Shown here one piece after another: positions 9,415 to 18,659 of a stretch of 64,000 bases of DNA. The position numbers and the translations under genes are program-made. This stretch comes from Thermoanaerobacter kivui. Its GTDB lineage: Bacteria > Bacillota > Thermoanaerobacteria > Thermoanaerobacterales > Thermoanaerobacteraceae. The notes beneath the pieces are model-generated. The model searched no databases and was not told the origin of the DNA. It saw nothing but the letters and a program-made list of their open reading frames with translations. Position 1 is the stretch's first letter; the number at the start of each line of letters is the position of its first letter. The stretch lies in the NCBI RefSeq assembly GCF_000763575.1, contig NZ_CP009170.1, positions 1,298,501-1,362,500 of the forward strand, read 5' to 3'.

Positions 9415-9757
9415 ACATTAATTCTTTTATTTTGCTTGCAGCTTTTCCAACTCTGCGTCTCAAATAATACAGTTTTGCTCTTCTGACTTTACCTTTTCTT
9501 ATAACTTCTATTTTTTCAATTCTTGGAGAATGAAGGGGAAAAGTTCTTTCAACTCCTACTCCGTAAGACACACGCCTTACAGTAAAAGTTTCTCTAAGCC
9601 CTGACCCACTTTTTTTAATCACTATTCCTTCAAAGGGCTGAATTCTTTCCCTATCGCCTTCAATAACTTTATAATGTACTCTTATAGTATCACCCACATT
9701 AAATGGGGTAAGGTCTGTCCTTAATTGTTGGCTTTCTACTGCTTTTATTAGGTCCAT
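9413..9757 (-). CDS. rplS: 50S ribosomal protein L19
   Basis: L19 sits at the 30S-50S interface. The product has the family core [24 protein letters not shown] and the basic [11 protein letters not shown] near the C-terminus. The frame is open to 9775, but the ATG at 9757 ([11 protein letters not shown]) stands behind AAGGAGGGAAG and gives 114 residues, the usual size. It is the last gene of the rpsP-khpA-rimM-trmD-rplS block, followed at once by a terminator. Confidence 0.97.
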   Translation of the reverse strand: MDLIKAVESQQLRTDLTPFNVGDTIRVHYKVIEGDRERIQPFEGIVIKKSGSGLRETFTVRRVSYGVGVERTFPLHSPRIEKIEVIRKGKVRRAKLYYLRRRVGKAASKIKELM

Positions 9758-9778
9758 TGTCTTCCCTCCTTCCAACCT

Positions 9779-10504
9779 TTAAATGTCAAAGCCTTTTTCT
9801 CTTAAAAATTTTTTATCTTCTTCAGTTAAAACAGCCTTTTTAAGCAAATCAGGCCGCTTTAGGAGTGTTATTTCTAAAGATTTTTGTCGTCTCCATTTGG
9901 CTATTTCTGCGTGATTGCCACTTAACAAAACATCAGGTACTTTCATCCCTCTGAAAACTTCTGGTCTTGTATACTGAGGATACTCTAACAAACCTTCAAA
10001 AAAAGAATCTTCACGATAACTTTGAGGGTCAGAAAGAACACCATCTATAAGCCTTGACACTGCGTCGATGATAGCCATTGCAGCTATCTCGCCGCCTGTC
10101 AATATAAAATCCCCTAAAGAGATTTCTTCATCAATAATTGAATAGACGCGCTCGTCTATACCTTCATAATGGCCACACAAAAGGACTATTCTATCTAATT
10201 TAGACATTTTAACCGCCATTTCCTGATTAAAAATTTTCCCTTTGGGTCCCAGGTAATAAACTGGTATGTCCCCTTGCTTTTTTACAAATTCAATTGCATC
10301 AAAAATAGGCTGGGGCATCATAACCATCCCTGGGCCACCCCCATAAGGATAATCATCCACTCTTTTGTGTTTGTCTTTAGAGAAATCTCTTATATTTATA
10401 AGATTAACTTTTATTTTTCCTTTTTCAATTGCTCTTTTTAGTATACTGGTAGATAAAACGCTGTAGAACATCTCAGGAAATAGGGTTAAAACGTCAAAGA
10501 CCAT
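9779..10504 (-). CDS. trmD: tRNA (guanine-37-N1)-methyltransferase
   Basis: TrmD makes m1G37 in tRNAs with GNN-decoding anticodon context and prevents +1 frameshifting. It is a SPOUT (trefoil-knot) methyltransferase; the knot motifs [24 protein letters not shown] and [11 protein letters not shown] are all visible. The length of 241 residues is normal. The ATG at 10504 shares a base with the rimM stop, so translation is coupled, with TTTTGGAGGGACTGTA upstream as the ribosome site. Confidence 0.97.
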   Translation of the reverse strand: MVFDVLTLFPEMFYSVLSTSILKRAIEKGKIKVNLINIRDFSKDKHKRVDDYPYGGGPGMVMMPQPIFDAIEFVKKQGDIPVYYLGPKGKIFNQEMAVKMSKLDRIVLLCGHYEGIDERVYSIIDEEISLGDFILTGGEIAAMAIIDAVSRLIDGVLSDPQSYREDSFFEGLLEYPQYTRPEVFRGMKVPDVLLSGNHAEIAKWRRQKSLEITLLKRPDLLKKAVLTEEDKKFLREKGFDI

Positions 10505-11007
10505 TACAGTCCCTCCAAAAGGTGGACCACCATCACCTTATTTTCTACATCGACTTTTTTGACTACATCTTTTATCGCAGGGATGAGTATTTCATTTTTT
10601 TCATCTTTTATTACATAAACATCATTCGCTCCTGTTTGGAATACCTCCACCAACTTGCCCAAGTATTCATCTTCTTCAGTATATACTCTCATCCCTATTA
10701 AATCCTTAATGAAATACTCATCTTCTTCCAATTTTAAAGCATTTTGAGCATCAACTTTCAAAAATGCCCCTTTAAGTCTTTCTGCATCATTTCTTGTATC
10801 AATTCCCTTTAGTTTTACGCAAACTCCTTTAGAAGTAATTTTTACATATTCTATATAGTATTTATTCATTTTTTGTTGGTCGTCAAAAATCCATACATAT
10901 TCAAGGTCATAAAATCTTTCAGGTTCATTGGTAAGGGGATATACTTTTACTTCTCCCTTAATTCCATGGGCAGAAGTAATTTTTCCTACATTATAATAAT
11001 CAGCCAT
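10504..11007 (-). CDS. rimM: Ribosome maturation factor RimM
   Basis: RimM binds S19 and helps mature the 30S head. The 167-residue protein has the two expected domains: an N-terminal RimM barrel beginning [18 protein letters not shown] and a C-terminal PRC-barrel with GANDVYVIK and [11 protein letters not shown]. It is between khpA (8 bases upstream) and trmD (1-base overlap) in the conserved ribosome operon. Confidence 0.95.
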   Translation of the reverse strand: MADYYNVGKITSAHGIKGEVKVYPLTNEPERFYDLEYVWIFDDQQKMNKYYIEYVKITSKGVCVKLKGIDTRNDAERLKGAFLKVDAQNALKLEEDEYFIKDLIGMRVYTEEDEYLGKLVEVFQTGANDVYVIKDEKNEILIPAIKDVVKKVDVENKVMVVHLLEGL

Positions 11008-11015
11008 ACCACCAC

Positions 11016-11243
11016 CTAAATTATTTCCACAATCACATGTTTCTTTTCCTTTAAAGCAGCGGCTTTCACTAATGTCCGTATAGCTTGTGCAATCCTTCCC
11101 TGCTTTCCAATGACTTTGCCCATATCTTCGGGAGCAACTTTAAGTTCTATGATGACAGATTGGCGTCCTTCTATTTCATTAACTTCTACAGCATCAGGAT
11201 TATCCACTAATGCCTTTGCTATTGTTTTAACGAGTTCTCCCAC
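11016..11243 (-). CDS. khpA: KH-domain RNA-binding protein KhpA (YlqC)
   Basis: This 75-residue protein is essentially one KH domain with the GKQGRIAQAIRT loop (the GxxG signature being GKQG). In Gram-positive bacteria KhpA pairs with KhpB/EloR and binds RNA; links to cell elongation are known in Streptococcus. The start is GTG at 11243 with GGAGGTGTAAAAT upstream. It is between rpsP and rimM, the usual place. Confidence 0.93.
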   Translation of the reverse strand: MGELVKTIAKALVDNPDAVEVNEIEGRQSVIIELKVAPEDMGKVIGKQGRIAQAIRTLVKAAALKEKKHVIVEII

Positions 11244-11268
11244 ATTTTACACCTCCTCAAAAAGAGGA

Positions 11269-11529
11269 TTAATTAACGTCATGATTACCAATTATTCCCT
11301 CTTTTTTGAACAGTGACCTTACAGTATCTGAAGGTTGGGCACCTACACTTAGCCACTTTTTAGCTTTTTCTGGGTCTATTTTTATCTCTGCAGGTTGCGC
11401 TACTGGATTATAATATCCAATTTCATCAATGAACCTTCCATCTCTTGGAGACCTGGAATCAGCTACTACTATCCTGTAAAAAGGTTTTTTCTTAGCGCCA
11501 AACCTTTTTAACCTTATTCTTACTGCCAC
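11269..11529 (-). CDS. rpsP: 30S ribosomal protein S16
   Basis: S16 is an early-assembly 30S protein. The 86-residue product begins with the family signature [20 protein letters not shown] and includes [21 protein letters not shown]. The start is GTG at 11529 behind GGAGGTGAGAAA. It lies between ffh and khpA. Confidence 0.98.
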   Translation of the reverse strand: MAVRIRLKRFGAKKKPFYRIVVADSRSPRDGRFIDEIGYYNPVAQPAEIKIDPEKAKKWLSVGAQPSDTVRSLFKKEGIIGNHDVN

Positions 11530-11559
11530 TTTCTCACCTCCTTCAAAAGTTGCCCACCA

Positions 11560-12900
11560 TCATCTAAAGAAAGGTAATTTCAGTTTTCCTTTCTTTATGT
11601 CTTTATCAAAGTCAGCAAACTTCTTCATCATCTTTTTTGTTTCTTCAAACTGCTTTAAAAGGCTATTAACCTGCTGTATGGTGGTACCGCTGCCTTTTGC
11701 AATTCTCTTTTTTCTGCTACCATTTATAATTGAAGGATTTTGCCTTTCTTCCTTTGTCATGGATTGTATAATGGCTTCAACTCTTTTTAAGTCTTTTTCT
11801 GAAATATCAATACCCTTAAGCATGTTTTTACTCATTCCAGGAATCATGCCTAGAAGTTGGTCAAGTGGTCCCATATTTTTAAGGCTTTGTAGCTGTTCTA
11901 AAAAATCATCTAAGGTAAATTGCTTTGTCAAAAGTTTTTGTCCCATCTCTAATGCCTTTTTCTCATCAATTGCTGCTTGCGCCTTTTCAATTAAAGTCAG
12001 CACATCCCCCATTCCCAAAATACGGGAAGCCATTCTATCAGGATAAAAAGGTTCAATATCAGATAACTTTTCTCCTGTACCTATATATTTTATGGGCTTT
12101 TGAGTGACGGCTTTAATAGAAAGAGCCGCACCGCCTCTTGTATCCCCATCTAATTTAGTCAATATAACTCCTGTTATATCTAACCTCTCATTGAAGGAAG
12201 AAGCAACATTTACTGCGTCTTGCCCTGTCATAGCATCGACAACCAACAAAATCTCATCTGGATTGACAACTTTTTTGATATTTATGAGTTCTTCCATCAG
12301 TTCATCATCTATGTGAAGTCTACCTGCAGTATCTATTATAACCACATCCATATTGTGAGATTTTGCGTAGTCTATCGACGCCTTAGCAATATCAACGGGA
12401 TTGGTCTTATCTCCCATTGTAAAAACTGGCACATTCACATTAGAACCTACTACTTGAAGCTGTTTTATAGCAGCCGGTCTTATGACATCGCATGCCACCA
12501 GCATAGGATTTTTACCTTGTTTTTTAAGCAAATTTGCCAACTTACCGCAGGCTGTCGTCTTGCCAGAACCTTGCAATCCTACCATCATTATTACTGCAGG
12601 AATTTTGTTTCCTAAATTTAACCAACTTTGGGTAGACCCCATAAGAGATGTTAATTCCTCATTGACTATTTTTATGACTTGCTGAGCAGGAGTCAAACTT
12701 TCCATTACCTCTTGACCTAACGCCTTTTCGGTCACTGCATTTATAAAATCTTTTACCACTTTGAAATTGACATCAGCTTCTAAAAGGGCTACTTTGACTT
12801 CCCTCATTGCATCTTTTATGTCTTTTTCTGAAAGCTTGCCTTTTCCTCTTAACTTTTTAAAAACTTCTTGCAGTTTGCCAGATAGGCTTTCAAAAGCCAT
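11560..12900 (-). CDS. ffh: Signal recognition particle protein Ffh (SRP54)
   Basis: Ffh binds signal sequences and SRP RNA and targets ribosomes to FtsY at the membrane. The NG GTPase domain shows MVGLQGSGKTTACGKLA at about 107, DTAGRLHIDDELM, and TKLDGDTRGGAAL. The M domain occupies roughly 300-446 and includes the methionine-rich GPLDQLLGMIPGMSKNML and the RNA-binding IINGSRKKRIAKGSGT. At 446 residues it is full length. It starts behind AGGAGGTAAATTTA, 12 bases after ylxM, and precedes rpsP. Confidence 0.98.
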   Translation of the reverse strand: MAFESLSGKLQEVFKKLRGKGKLSEKDIKDAMREVKVALLEADVNFKVVKDFINAVTEKALGQEVMESLTPAQQVIKIVNEELTSLMGSTQSWLNLGNKIPAVIMMVGLQGSGKTTACGKLANLLKKQGKNPMLVACDVIRPAAIKQLQVVGSNVNVPVFTMGDKTNPVDIAKASIDYAKSHNMDVVIIDTAGRLHIDDELMEELINIKKVVNPDEILLVVDAMTGQDAVNVASSFNERLDITGVILTKLDGDTRGGAALSIKAVTQKPIKYIGTGEKLSDIEPFYPDRMASRILGMGDVLTLIEKAQAAIDEKKALEMGQKLLTKQFTLDDFLEQLQSLKNMGPLDQLLGMIPGMSKNMLKGIDISEKDLKRVEAIIQSMTKEERQNPSIINGSRKKRIAKGSGTTIQQVNSLLKQFEETKKMMKKFADFDKDIKKGKLKLPFFR

Positions 12901-12912
12901 TAAATTTACCTC

Positions 12913-13266
12913 CTATGGATTTAGCTCTTCTAATTTTTGAGCTATCTCCTCTACAATTTTTACGACTTCCGGATTTGCCTCTTGTGCTTTTATTCTGTCA
13001 ATAAGTTTTTTAATTTCTTGTAACTTATTCATTATCTCTTGGTGTCTTTTTACCAGCCCTAATTTTTCTTCAAAAAATTTCAATGAACTTTCTGCTCTTT
13101 TTAAAGTGTCATAAACACCTTGACGTGAAATGTTTAAAAGCTCAGAAATTTCACCAAGAGAATAGTCATTCAAATAGTACATTTCAAAAATTTCCTTTTG
13201 CTTGTCAGTCAATAAAGCACCGTAAAAATCATATAAAAGATTCATAAATAAAAAATCATCATCCAC
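12913..13266 (-). CDS. ylxM: YlxM family helix-turn-helix protein, SRP-associated
   Basis: YlxM is a small protein with a sigma-70 region 4-like helix-turn-helix, nearly always encoded before ffh in Firmicutes; in Streptococcus it modulates SRP GTPase activity. The 117-residue sequence has LYDFYGALLTDKQKEIFEMY followed by the HTH DYSLGEISELLNISRQGVYD, then a charged coiled tail. The start is GTG at 13266 behind GGGTGGGG. It is the first gene after a strong promoter at 13306-13334. Confidence 0.93.
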   Translation of the reverse strand: MDDDFLFMNLLYDFYGALLTDKQKEIFEMYYLNDYSLGEISELLNISRQGVYDTLKRAESSLKFFEEKLGLVKRHQEIMNKLQEIKKLIDRIKAQEANPEVVKIVEEIAQKLEELNP

Positions 13267-13305
13267 AAAAACCCCACCCGTTAAGGTCCTAACCTTTACA
13301 TTAAG

Positions 13306-13334
13306 ATTTTATATGAAGGCCTTTATTTTGTCAA
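13306..13334 (-). promoter_or_regulatory. Sigma-A type promoter for ylxM-ffh-rpsP-rplS
   Basis: On the minus strand TTGACA (13334-13329), a 17-base spacer and TAAAAT (13311-13306) make a near-consensus promoter between the ftsY stop and the ylxM start. It should drive the ylxM to rplS transcript separately from smc-ftsY. Confidence 0.8.
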
Positions 13335-13362
13335 GCTGTTTTTAAGGTTTTTACAGTTCAAT

Positions 13363-14319
13363 TCATTCAAAAATAGCAGAAACAAAGGATTTTGCATCAA
13401 AAACTTGTAAATCTTCTATTTCTTCTCCTATTCCTATGTATCTTATAGGTATACCTAACTCAGCTTTAATAGCGACGATAATTCCCCCTTTTGCTGTCCC
13501 ATCAAGTTTTGTAAGTACAATGCCAGTGATATTGGATACTTCTTTAAAGATTTTAGCCTGCTGAATAGCATTTTGTCCTGTTGTGGCATCTAAAACCAAA
13601 AGAGTTTCTACTTTTGCTTCTGGATACTCCCTGTCTATAACTTTTCGAATTTTCCTCAATTCCTCCATCAAATTCTTTTTATTATGAAGTCTTCCTGCTG
13701 TATCACAAATAAGAACATCTATTCCTCTTGCTTTTGCTGCTTGAATACCATCAAAAATGACAGAAGCCGGATCAGATCCTTCTTGGTGCTTAATTATTGG
13801 ACAATTGACTCTTTCAGCCCATATTTCCAATTGGTCTATAGCAGCAGCTCTAAATGTATCTCCTGCTACCAACATCACTTTTTTACCTTCTTTTTTATAT
13901 AAATTTGCAAGTTTACCGATTGTAGTAGTTTTACCTACGCCATTTACCCCTACCACCAATATCACCATAGGAGAAGTTAGCGCAAAAGGCTCCACATCCT
14001 TTTGTAAAATTTCATATACTTCTTCTGCCAAAAGCTCTTTTAGCATAGAAGCATCAGAAACTTTTCTCTCTTTAACTTTTTGTCTTATTCCTTCTATAAT
14101 AGCCGAAGTAGTATTCACCCCTACATCTGCCAAAATCAGTATTTCTTCTAATTCTTCCAACAACTCTTCATTAATTTTTCTTCCAAATCCGACAATATTA
14201 TCTATTTTAGAAGTCAGATTATCTCGTGTCTTTAAAAGACCTTGTTTTATTTTTTGAAATAGTCCCTTTTTGCTTTCTTCTCCGTTGGAATCATGATGTT
14301 TATTGAAAAAATTAAGCAT
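13363..14319 (-). CDS. ftsY: Signal recognition particle receptor FtsY
   Basis: FtsY is the membrane-associated GTPase receptor for the SRP. The 318-residue protein has a short charged N-terminus (about 1-25), then the N domain and the G domain with VVGVNGVGKTTTIGKLA at about 120, DTAGRLHNKKNLMEEL and LTKLDGTAKGG. The long acidic A domain of enteric FtsY is absent, as in other Gram-positives. Its start overlaps the smc end by 8 bases, so the two are probably co-translated. Confidence 0.97.
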   Translation of the reverse strand: MLNFFNKHHDSNGEESKKGLFQKIKQGLLKTRDNLTSKIDNIVGFGRKINEELLEELEEILILADVGVNTTSAIIEGIRQKVKERKVSDASMLKELLAEEVYEILQKDVEPFALTSPMVILVVGVNGVGKTTTIGKLANLYKKEGKKVMLVAGDTFRAAAIDQLEIWAERVNCPIIKHQEGSDPASVIFDGIQAAKARGIDVLICDTAGRLHNKKNLMEELRKIRKVIDREYPEAKVETLLVLDATTGQNAIQQAKIFKEVSNITGIVLTKLDGTAKGGIIVAIKAELGIPIRYIGIGEEIEDLQVFDAKSFVSAIFE

Positions 14320-17300
14320 GATGTACCAAACCTCCTGTGGTGCTGTCTTTATTTAATTTTAGAGAAAGCAATTTAGATACTCCTTTTTCCTGCATTGTCA
14401 CACCATATATCGCATCAGCGATCATCATTGTCCCTTTTCTATGAGTTACAACTATAAACTGTGTATCCTTCGATAATTCCTTTAAAAATTGTGCAAACCT
14501 TTCTACATTTGTATCATCCAAAGCTGCATCTATTTCATCCAATATGCAAAAAGGAGTAGGCCTTATAAGTATCATAGCAAATAAAAGCGAAATTGCAACT
14601 AACGCCTTTTCACCACCTGAAAGGAGGGAAAGATTTTGTAGTTTTTTGCCAGGTGGTTGCGCTTTAATTTCAATTCCTGTTTCCAACAGATTGTTTTCAT
14701 CTGTAAGTATCAGTTCCGCATGTCCTCCACCAAAAAGCCTTTTAAAAGTCTCTTTAAATTGAAGCTGTATAAGTTCAAAACCATCTTTAAATTTAGTTTT
14801 TATAATTTTGTTAGTCTCTTCAATGACAGAAATCAAAGTTTCTCTTGCTTTTATAATGTCTTCCATCTGACTTTTTAAAAAGTCATACCTCTCTTTTACC
14901 TCTTTATATTCCTCAATAGCTTCCACATTCACATTTCCTAAATCCTTTATCGCTTTTGACAAATAATTTGCCCTTTCCTTTAAATAAGAAATTTCTTTGT
15001 ACTCTGCTTCCTGTAAAGCTTTTTCCAAAGTTAACTCATATTCTTCCCACAACCTAGTTTTGATGTTGTCAATCTCAATTTGATATTTTTGCATGTTTAT
15101 TTCAATATTGTGAGTCATCTCTTTAATGTCAGAATATTCCTGTTGTAATATCAAAAACTTTTCCTTGTATACTTCTAATTCCTTGTTGTTCCCAGACAAC
15201 TCTTCTTCCAACTGTGATATCTCCGTTTGTATTTTTTCAATTTCTTTTTGCAATTCTTCTATTTGAATTTCAAATTTCTCCTCATCTGATAACAAAGTCT
15301 TTTTTAAAGCTTCTATGTCATTAATATTTTTCTCTTTGTCTTCAATATTACTTTTTTCTCTGCCTAATTCTTGCTGCTTTTCTTTTAAATTATGGACCTC
15401 GTTCTGAAGTTTTTGTTCAGTTCTGGCAATTTCAATTTTTAAAGTGGTAATTTCTTTTTCTAAAGCTTGAAGAATTTCTACATTTTCATTATTTGTCTCC
15501 TTAAAACCCTCAATTAAAGCATTGATCTCCTCTTTTCTATTCTCTAAACTCGTCAATTCCTTAAGATATTTGCTAATTTCTTCTTGATAATTATAAATAT
15601 TTTCTTTTATTTGTTTAATTTCAATATTATAACTTTCAACTTGACTTAACAAGTTTTCTATCTCCCGCTTCAAAGACCACTCTCTTTGCTTTTCTTGGTT
15701 TATTTTATAATTTATATCAGATATTTCCTGTTCTATAACACGAATTTGGCCTTCAATAAAAGTCTTATCTTTTGCTATTTTTTCAATAGCCTCTGTCAAT
15801 TCTTTAATGCCTTGTTCTAATGTAACAATTTCCCTTTTTAAATTATTTATTTCCTCTTTTCTTCTAAAAATACTTTGGACCTTCGGCTTCAAACTTCCAC
15901 CAGTTATTGCTCCTCCAGGATTTATGACTTCTCCCTCTAAAGTGACAATTTTATAAGATTGATTATATTTTTTAGACAAATTTATCGCATTTTCAATAGT
16001 ATCTACTACAATAACTCTACCTAACAAAAATTTAAAAATATCATCTAAACTACTGTCATATTTAATAACGTCACAGGCAACCCCTATTACTCCTTTTTCA
16101 TTTAAAATCTTTGATTCCTCTTTGGAAAGTTTTTTGCCCTGTACCAAATCAAGAGGCAAAAAAGTCGCTCTTCCTAAATTCTTTTGCTTTAATACCTCTA
16201 TTAGCTTACCCACTTGATTAGAATACCTTATGACAATATTTTGAACGCTGAAGCCTAAAGCTACTTCAATCGCAGTGCTGTAAATACTTTCTACTTCTAA
16301 AAGCTCTCCTACCACTCCTATTATATTTTCTTTAAAATCATTATTAAACTCTGATAATTTTAACAAATTTTTTACAGCAGCACTGTACCCTTCATAATTT
16401 TTATCCATCTCTTCTAAAAGAGAAAGTTGAGACTTTTTACGATTGTATTCTTCTTTCCACGCTTTTAAGATATTTTCAAAGGAAACTAATGTATTACTAA
16501 CTTCATGTAATTTCTCTTTTTTAACTGTAACTTCCTTCGATTTATCATTAAGTAGATTAGACAAAAAGTTCAAATCGCTTTCAACCTTTGATTTTTCTTC
16601 TTCTAGTTTTTTTATTTGTTCTTTAGCATTCCTGATGTGCATTTTAATATTTTCTTCTCTGTTTAACACGTCTTCTTTCAAGGAATTGTACAGAGACAGC
16701 TTCCCTTTCACATCAGCTATGCTATTGAGCACATCGACTATTTCTTCTTTTGACCTTTCTACTTCCTCAAAACGATCTTTTTGTTCTTTTTGCAAATTGG
16801 AATACTTTTCCTCTAACTCTTTTAATTTCTTATTAAGAACATTTTTGGTTGAATATAACAGTGACACATTTGTCTCTATTTTTTTAAGTTCTTGTACCAA
16901 AAAATCAGCTTTCTTTTTCGCTTTCTCTAATTCCTCTTTGTGAAGTTGTGAAGTTTCACTTAAATTTTTAAGCTTTTCTTTTGTCAGTTCCCTTTTTCCG
17001 TTTATCGTTTCTAAATCTTTTAACTTATTAAAGTACTGTTCTTTTTTGTCATCTATTTGTCGTTGAAAAAAAATTATTTCTTTTTCTTTATTGGTTAAGT
17101 CCTCTTGTCCCTGATTTATTTGCGCTTTTTTGTCATCTAATTGAGCTTTTAAATCCTCATATTTTTCACTAAAAATTTCATATTCTTTCATTAAATTTTT
17201 TATCAGTTGAACGTATAAACTTATATCGACTTTTCTTTTCTCTTTGCTAAGCCTTAAAAATTCTTCTGCTTTACGTTTTTGAGCCTCTAAAGGAATTAAC

Positions 17301-17902
17301 TGTTTTTCAAGTTCAACAATAATATCATTTAAGCGCACTAAATTATCATTTGCTACAGCTAACTTTTTTTCAGCCTCTTCTTTTTTGTACTTGAATTTAG
17401 ATATACCTACTGCTTCTTCAAAAATTTGTCTTCTATCTTCAGGTTTTGCAGAAAGTATTTCTTCAATCTTACCTTGTCCTATTATAGAATAACCCTCTTT
17501 TCCTACCCCTGTATCCAAAAAAAGCTCGTATATATCCTTCAGGCGACAAGGTGTTTTATTTATAAAAAATTCGCTTTCTCCTGATCGAAAAATTTTCCTA
17601 GCAACAACAACTTCTGTATAATCAAAAGGAAGATAAGAATCGCTGTTGTCAAGAGTCAAATTTATCTCGCAAAAGCCTAAAGGTTTTCTTTTTTCACTGC
17701 CGGCAAAAATTACATCTTCTAATTTTGATCCTCTTAAACTTTTGATGCTTTGCTCTCCTAATACCAAACGAACGGCATCGGAAATATTGCTTTTTCCACT
17801 GCCATTAGGCCCTACAATTGCAGTTACACCTTTTTCAAAATTAAGAGTGACTTTATCTGCAAAAGATTTAAATCCTTGAATTTCAAGTTTTTTGAGGTAC
17901 AT
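14312..17902 (-). CDS. smc: Chromosome partition protein SMC
   Basis: SMC with ScpA and ScpB forms the condensin-like loop-extruding complex. At 1196 residues it is full length. The N-terminal head has Walker A AIVGPNGSGKSNISDAV at about 29. A long coiled coil follows (about 170-500), then the glycine-rich hinge (about 515-660, with GAITGGSLKPK), a second coiled coil (about 670-1010), and the C-terminal head with the LSLLSGGEKALVA signature and Walker B FCILDEIDAALDD. The ATG at 17902 has AAGGAGTGGTTAT upstream. It overlaps ftsY. Confidence 0.98.
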   Translation of the reverse strand: MYLKKLEIQGFKSFADKVTLNFEKGVTAIVGPNGSGKSNISDAVRLVLGEQSIKSLRGSKLEDVIFAGSEKRKPLGFCEINLTLDNSDSYLPFDYTEVVVARKIFRSGESEFFINKTPCRLKDIYELFLDTGVGKEGYSIIGQGKIEEILSAKPEDRRQIFEEAVGISKFKYKKEEAEKKLAVANDNLVRLNDIIVELEKQLIPLEAQKRKAEEFLRLSKEKRKVDISLYVQLIKNLMKEYEIFSEKYEDLKAQLDDKKAQINQGQEDLTNKEKEIIFFQRQIDDKKEQYFNKLKDLETINGKRELTKEKLKNLSETSQLHKEELEKAKKKADFLVQELKKIETNVSLLYSTKNVLNKKLKELEEKYSNLQKEQKDRFEEVERSKEEIVDVLNSIADVKGKLSLYNSLKEDVLNREENIKMHIRNAKEQIKKLEEEKSKVESDLNFLSNLLNDKSKEVTVKKEKLHEVSNTLVSFENILKAWKEEYNRKKSQLSLLEEMDKNYEGYSAAVKNLLKLSEFNNDFKENIIGVVGELLEVESIYSTAIEVALGFSVQNIVIRYSNQVGKLIEVLKQKNLGRATFLPLDLVQGKKLSKEESKILNEKGVIGVACDVIKYDSSLDDIFKFLLGRVIVVDTIENAINLSKKYNQSYKIVTLEGEVINPGGAITGGSLKPKVQSIFRRKEEINNLKREIVTLEQGIKELTEAIEKIAKDKTFIEGQIRVIEQEISDINYKINQEKQREWSLKREIENLLSQVESYNIEIKQIKENIYNYQEEISKYLKELTSLENRKEEINALIEGFKETNNENVEILQALEKEITTLKIEIARTEQKLQNEVHNLKEKQQELGREKSNIEDKEKNINDIEALKKTLLSDEEKFEIQIEELQKEIEKIQTEISQLEEELSGNNKELEVYKEKFLILQQEYSDIKEMTHNIEINMQKYQIEIDNIKTRLWEEYELTLEKALQEAEYKEISYLKERANYLSKAIKDLGNVNVEAIEEYKEVKERYDFLKSQMEDIIKARETLISVIEETNKIIKTKFKDGFELIQLQFKETFKRLFGGGHAELILTDENNLLETGIEIKAQPPGKKLQNLSLLSGGEKALVAISLLFAMILIRPTPFCILDEIDAALDDTNVERFAQFLKELSKDTQFIVVTHRKGTMMIADAIYGVTMQEKGVSKLLSLKLNKDSTTGGLVHHA

Positions 17903-17944
17903 ATAACCACTCCTTATGCACCATCCATTTTACCATAACTGCGT

Positions 17945-18178
17945 TCAAATTTCATCTTTATTTTTCCTTATCTCTTCTACGATTTTTAATATTTCCTCCT
18001 TATAGGCTTGTGGTGCCGCTATATATCCCCAACCCTTTACCATTTGAAATAAACCATCATAAGCAGTGTCATGATATGTTATTATCACATGGGGTATATC
18101 TTTCTCTTTCAAAATCCCGTCTATCAATTTCGCTTCTACTTCATTTTCCAGTACTAAAATTTTAACAAATCCCTCCAT
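17945..18178 (-). CDS. Small conserved protein, DUF2007-like
   Basis: The product has 77 residues. VKILVLENEVEAKLIDGILKE near the start and IPHVIITYHDTAYDG resemble the DUF2007 (putative signal-transducing) fold, an alpha/beta domain of the ACT type; I base this on pattern only. No membrane segment or signal peptide is visible. The start ATG at 18178 has a good AAGAGGTGATTTT site. It is 42 bases upstream of smc on the same strand and downstream of the spoVS terminator, so it is probably the first gene of the smc transcript. Its function is unknown. Confidence 0.75.
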   Translation of the reverse strand: MEGFVKILVLENEVEAKLIDGILKEKDIPHVIITYHDTAYDGLFQMVKGWGYIAAPQAYKEEILKIVEEIRKNKDEI

Positions 18179-18260
18179 AAAATCACCTCTTATTTAAGTT
18201 CGAATTTTACAAGTAAAATGTTTAAAAATAAAAAATACATACCACATGTCTATATTTCTA

Positions 18261-18289
18261 AAAAATAAAACCTGCTAAAAAGCAGGTTT
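18261..18289 (-). terminator. Rho-independent terminator after spoVS
   Basis: On the minus strand AAACCTGC, a six-base loop and GCAGGTTT form an 8-bp stem followed by TATTTTT. It begins 4 bases after the spoVS stop, so spoVS is insulated from the smc genes. Confidence 0.85.
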
Positions 18290-18292
18290 AGA

Positions 18293-18553
18293 TTACCTTG
18301 GTTCTACTATAAATTTTATAGCTGTTCTCATTTCGCCGTCTATTTCAATTTCTGAAAAGGCAGGAATAGCAATCAAGTCTATTCCATTTGGTGCGACAAA
18401 TCCCCTCGCTATTGCTATAGCTTTTACTGCTTGATTTACTGCACCTGCCCCAACCGCTTGAATTTCTGCTGATGATTTTTCTCTTAAGACGGCTGCTAAT
18501 GCACCTGCTACAGACTTAGGTTTAGATTTAGCTGACACCTTTAGAACTTCCAC
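18293..18553 (-). CDS. spoVS: Stage V sporulation protein S
   Basis: SpoVS is a small Alba-like protein needed for progress to stage V of sporulation in Bacillus; it is very highly conserved. The sequence EVLKVSAKSKPKSVAGALAA and the later RGFVAPNGIDLIAIPAF match the family almost throughout. The open frame allows TTG at 18559, but GTG at 18553 gives 86 residues beginning MEVLKVSAK, the same as the Bacillus protein, and spaces better from GGAGG. A sigma-H-like promoter lies at 18611-18639 and a terminator follows, so the gene is probably a single-gene sporulation unit inside a housekeeping run. Confidence 0.96.
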   Translation of the reverse strand: MEVLKVSAKSKPKSVAGALAAVLREKSSAEIQAVGAGAVNQAVKAIAIARGFVAPNGIDLIAIPAFSEIEIDGEMRTAIKFIVEPR

Positions 18554-18610
18554 TGTCAAATAACCTCCTTCATATATTATTGTGAAAATGAATACATTTG
18601 ATATATATTT

Positions 18611-18639
18611 ATATATTCGATAAAAAACTAATATTTCCT
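18611..18639 (-). promoter_or_regulatory. Sigma-H type promoter for spoVS
   Basis: On the minus strand GAAGGAAAT (18639-18631), an 11-base spacer and ATCGAATAT (18619-18611) match the sigma-H pattern RnAGGAwww / RnnGAATww at every fixed position. Bacillus spoVS is known to use sigma-H. It lies in the gap between the radical SAM gene and spoVS. Confidence 0.75.
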
Positions 18640-18659
18640 TCTTTTTTATGAAATTTTTT

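Noticed and set aside
14544..14762. Plus-strand frames inside smc, comM, fakA and other long genes
   Set aside because: They are antisense shadows of strongly conserved minus-strand genes, with no ribosome sites or family likeness.
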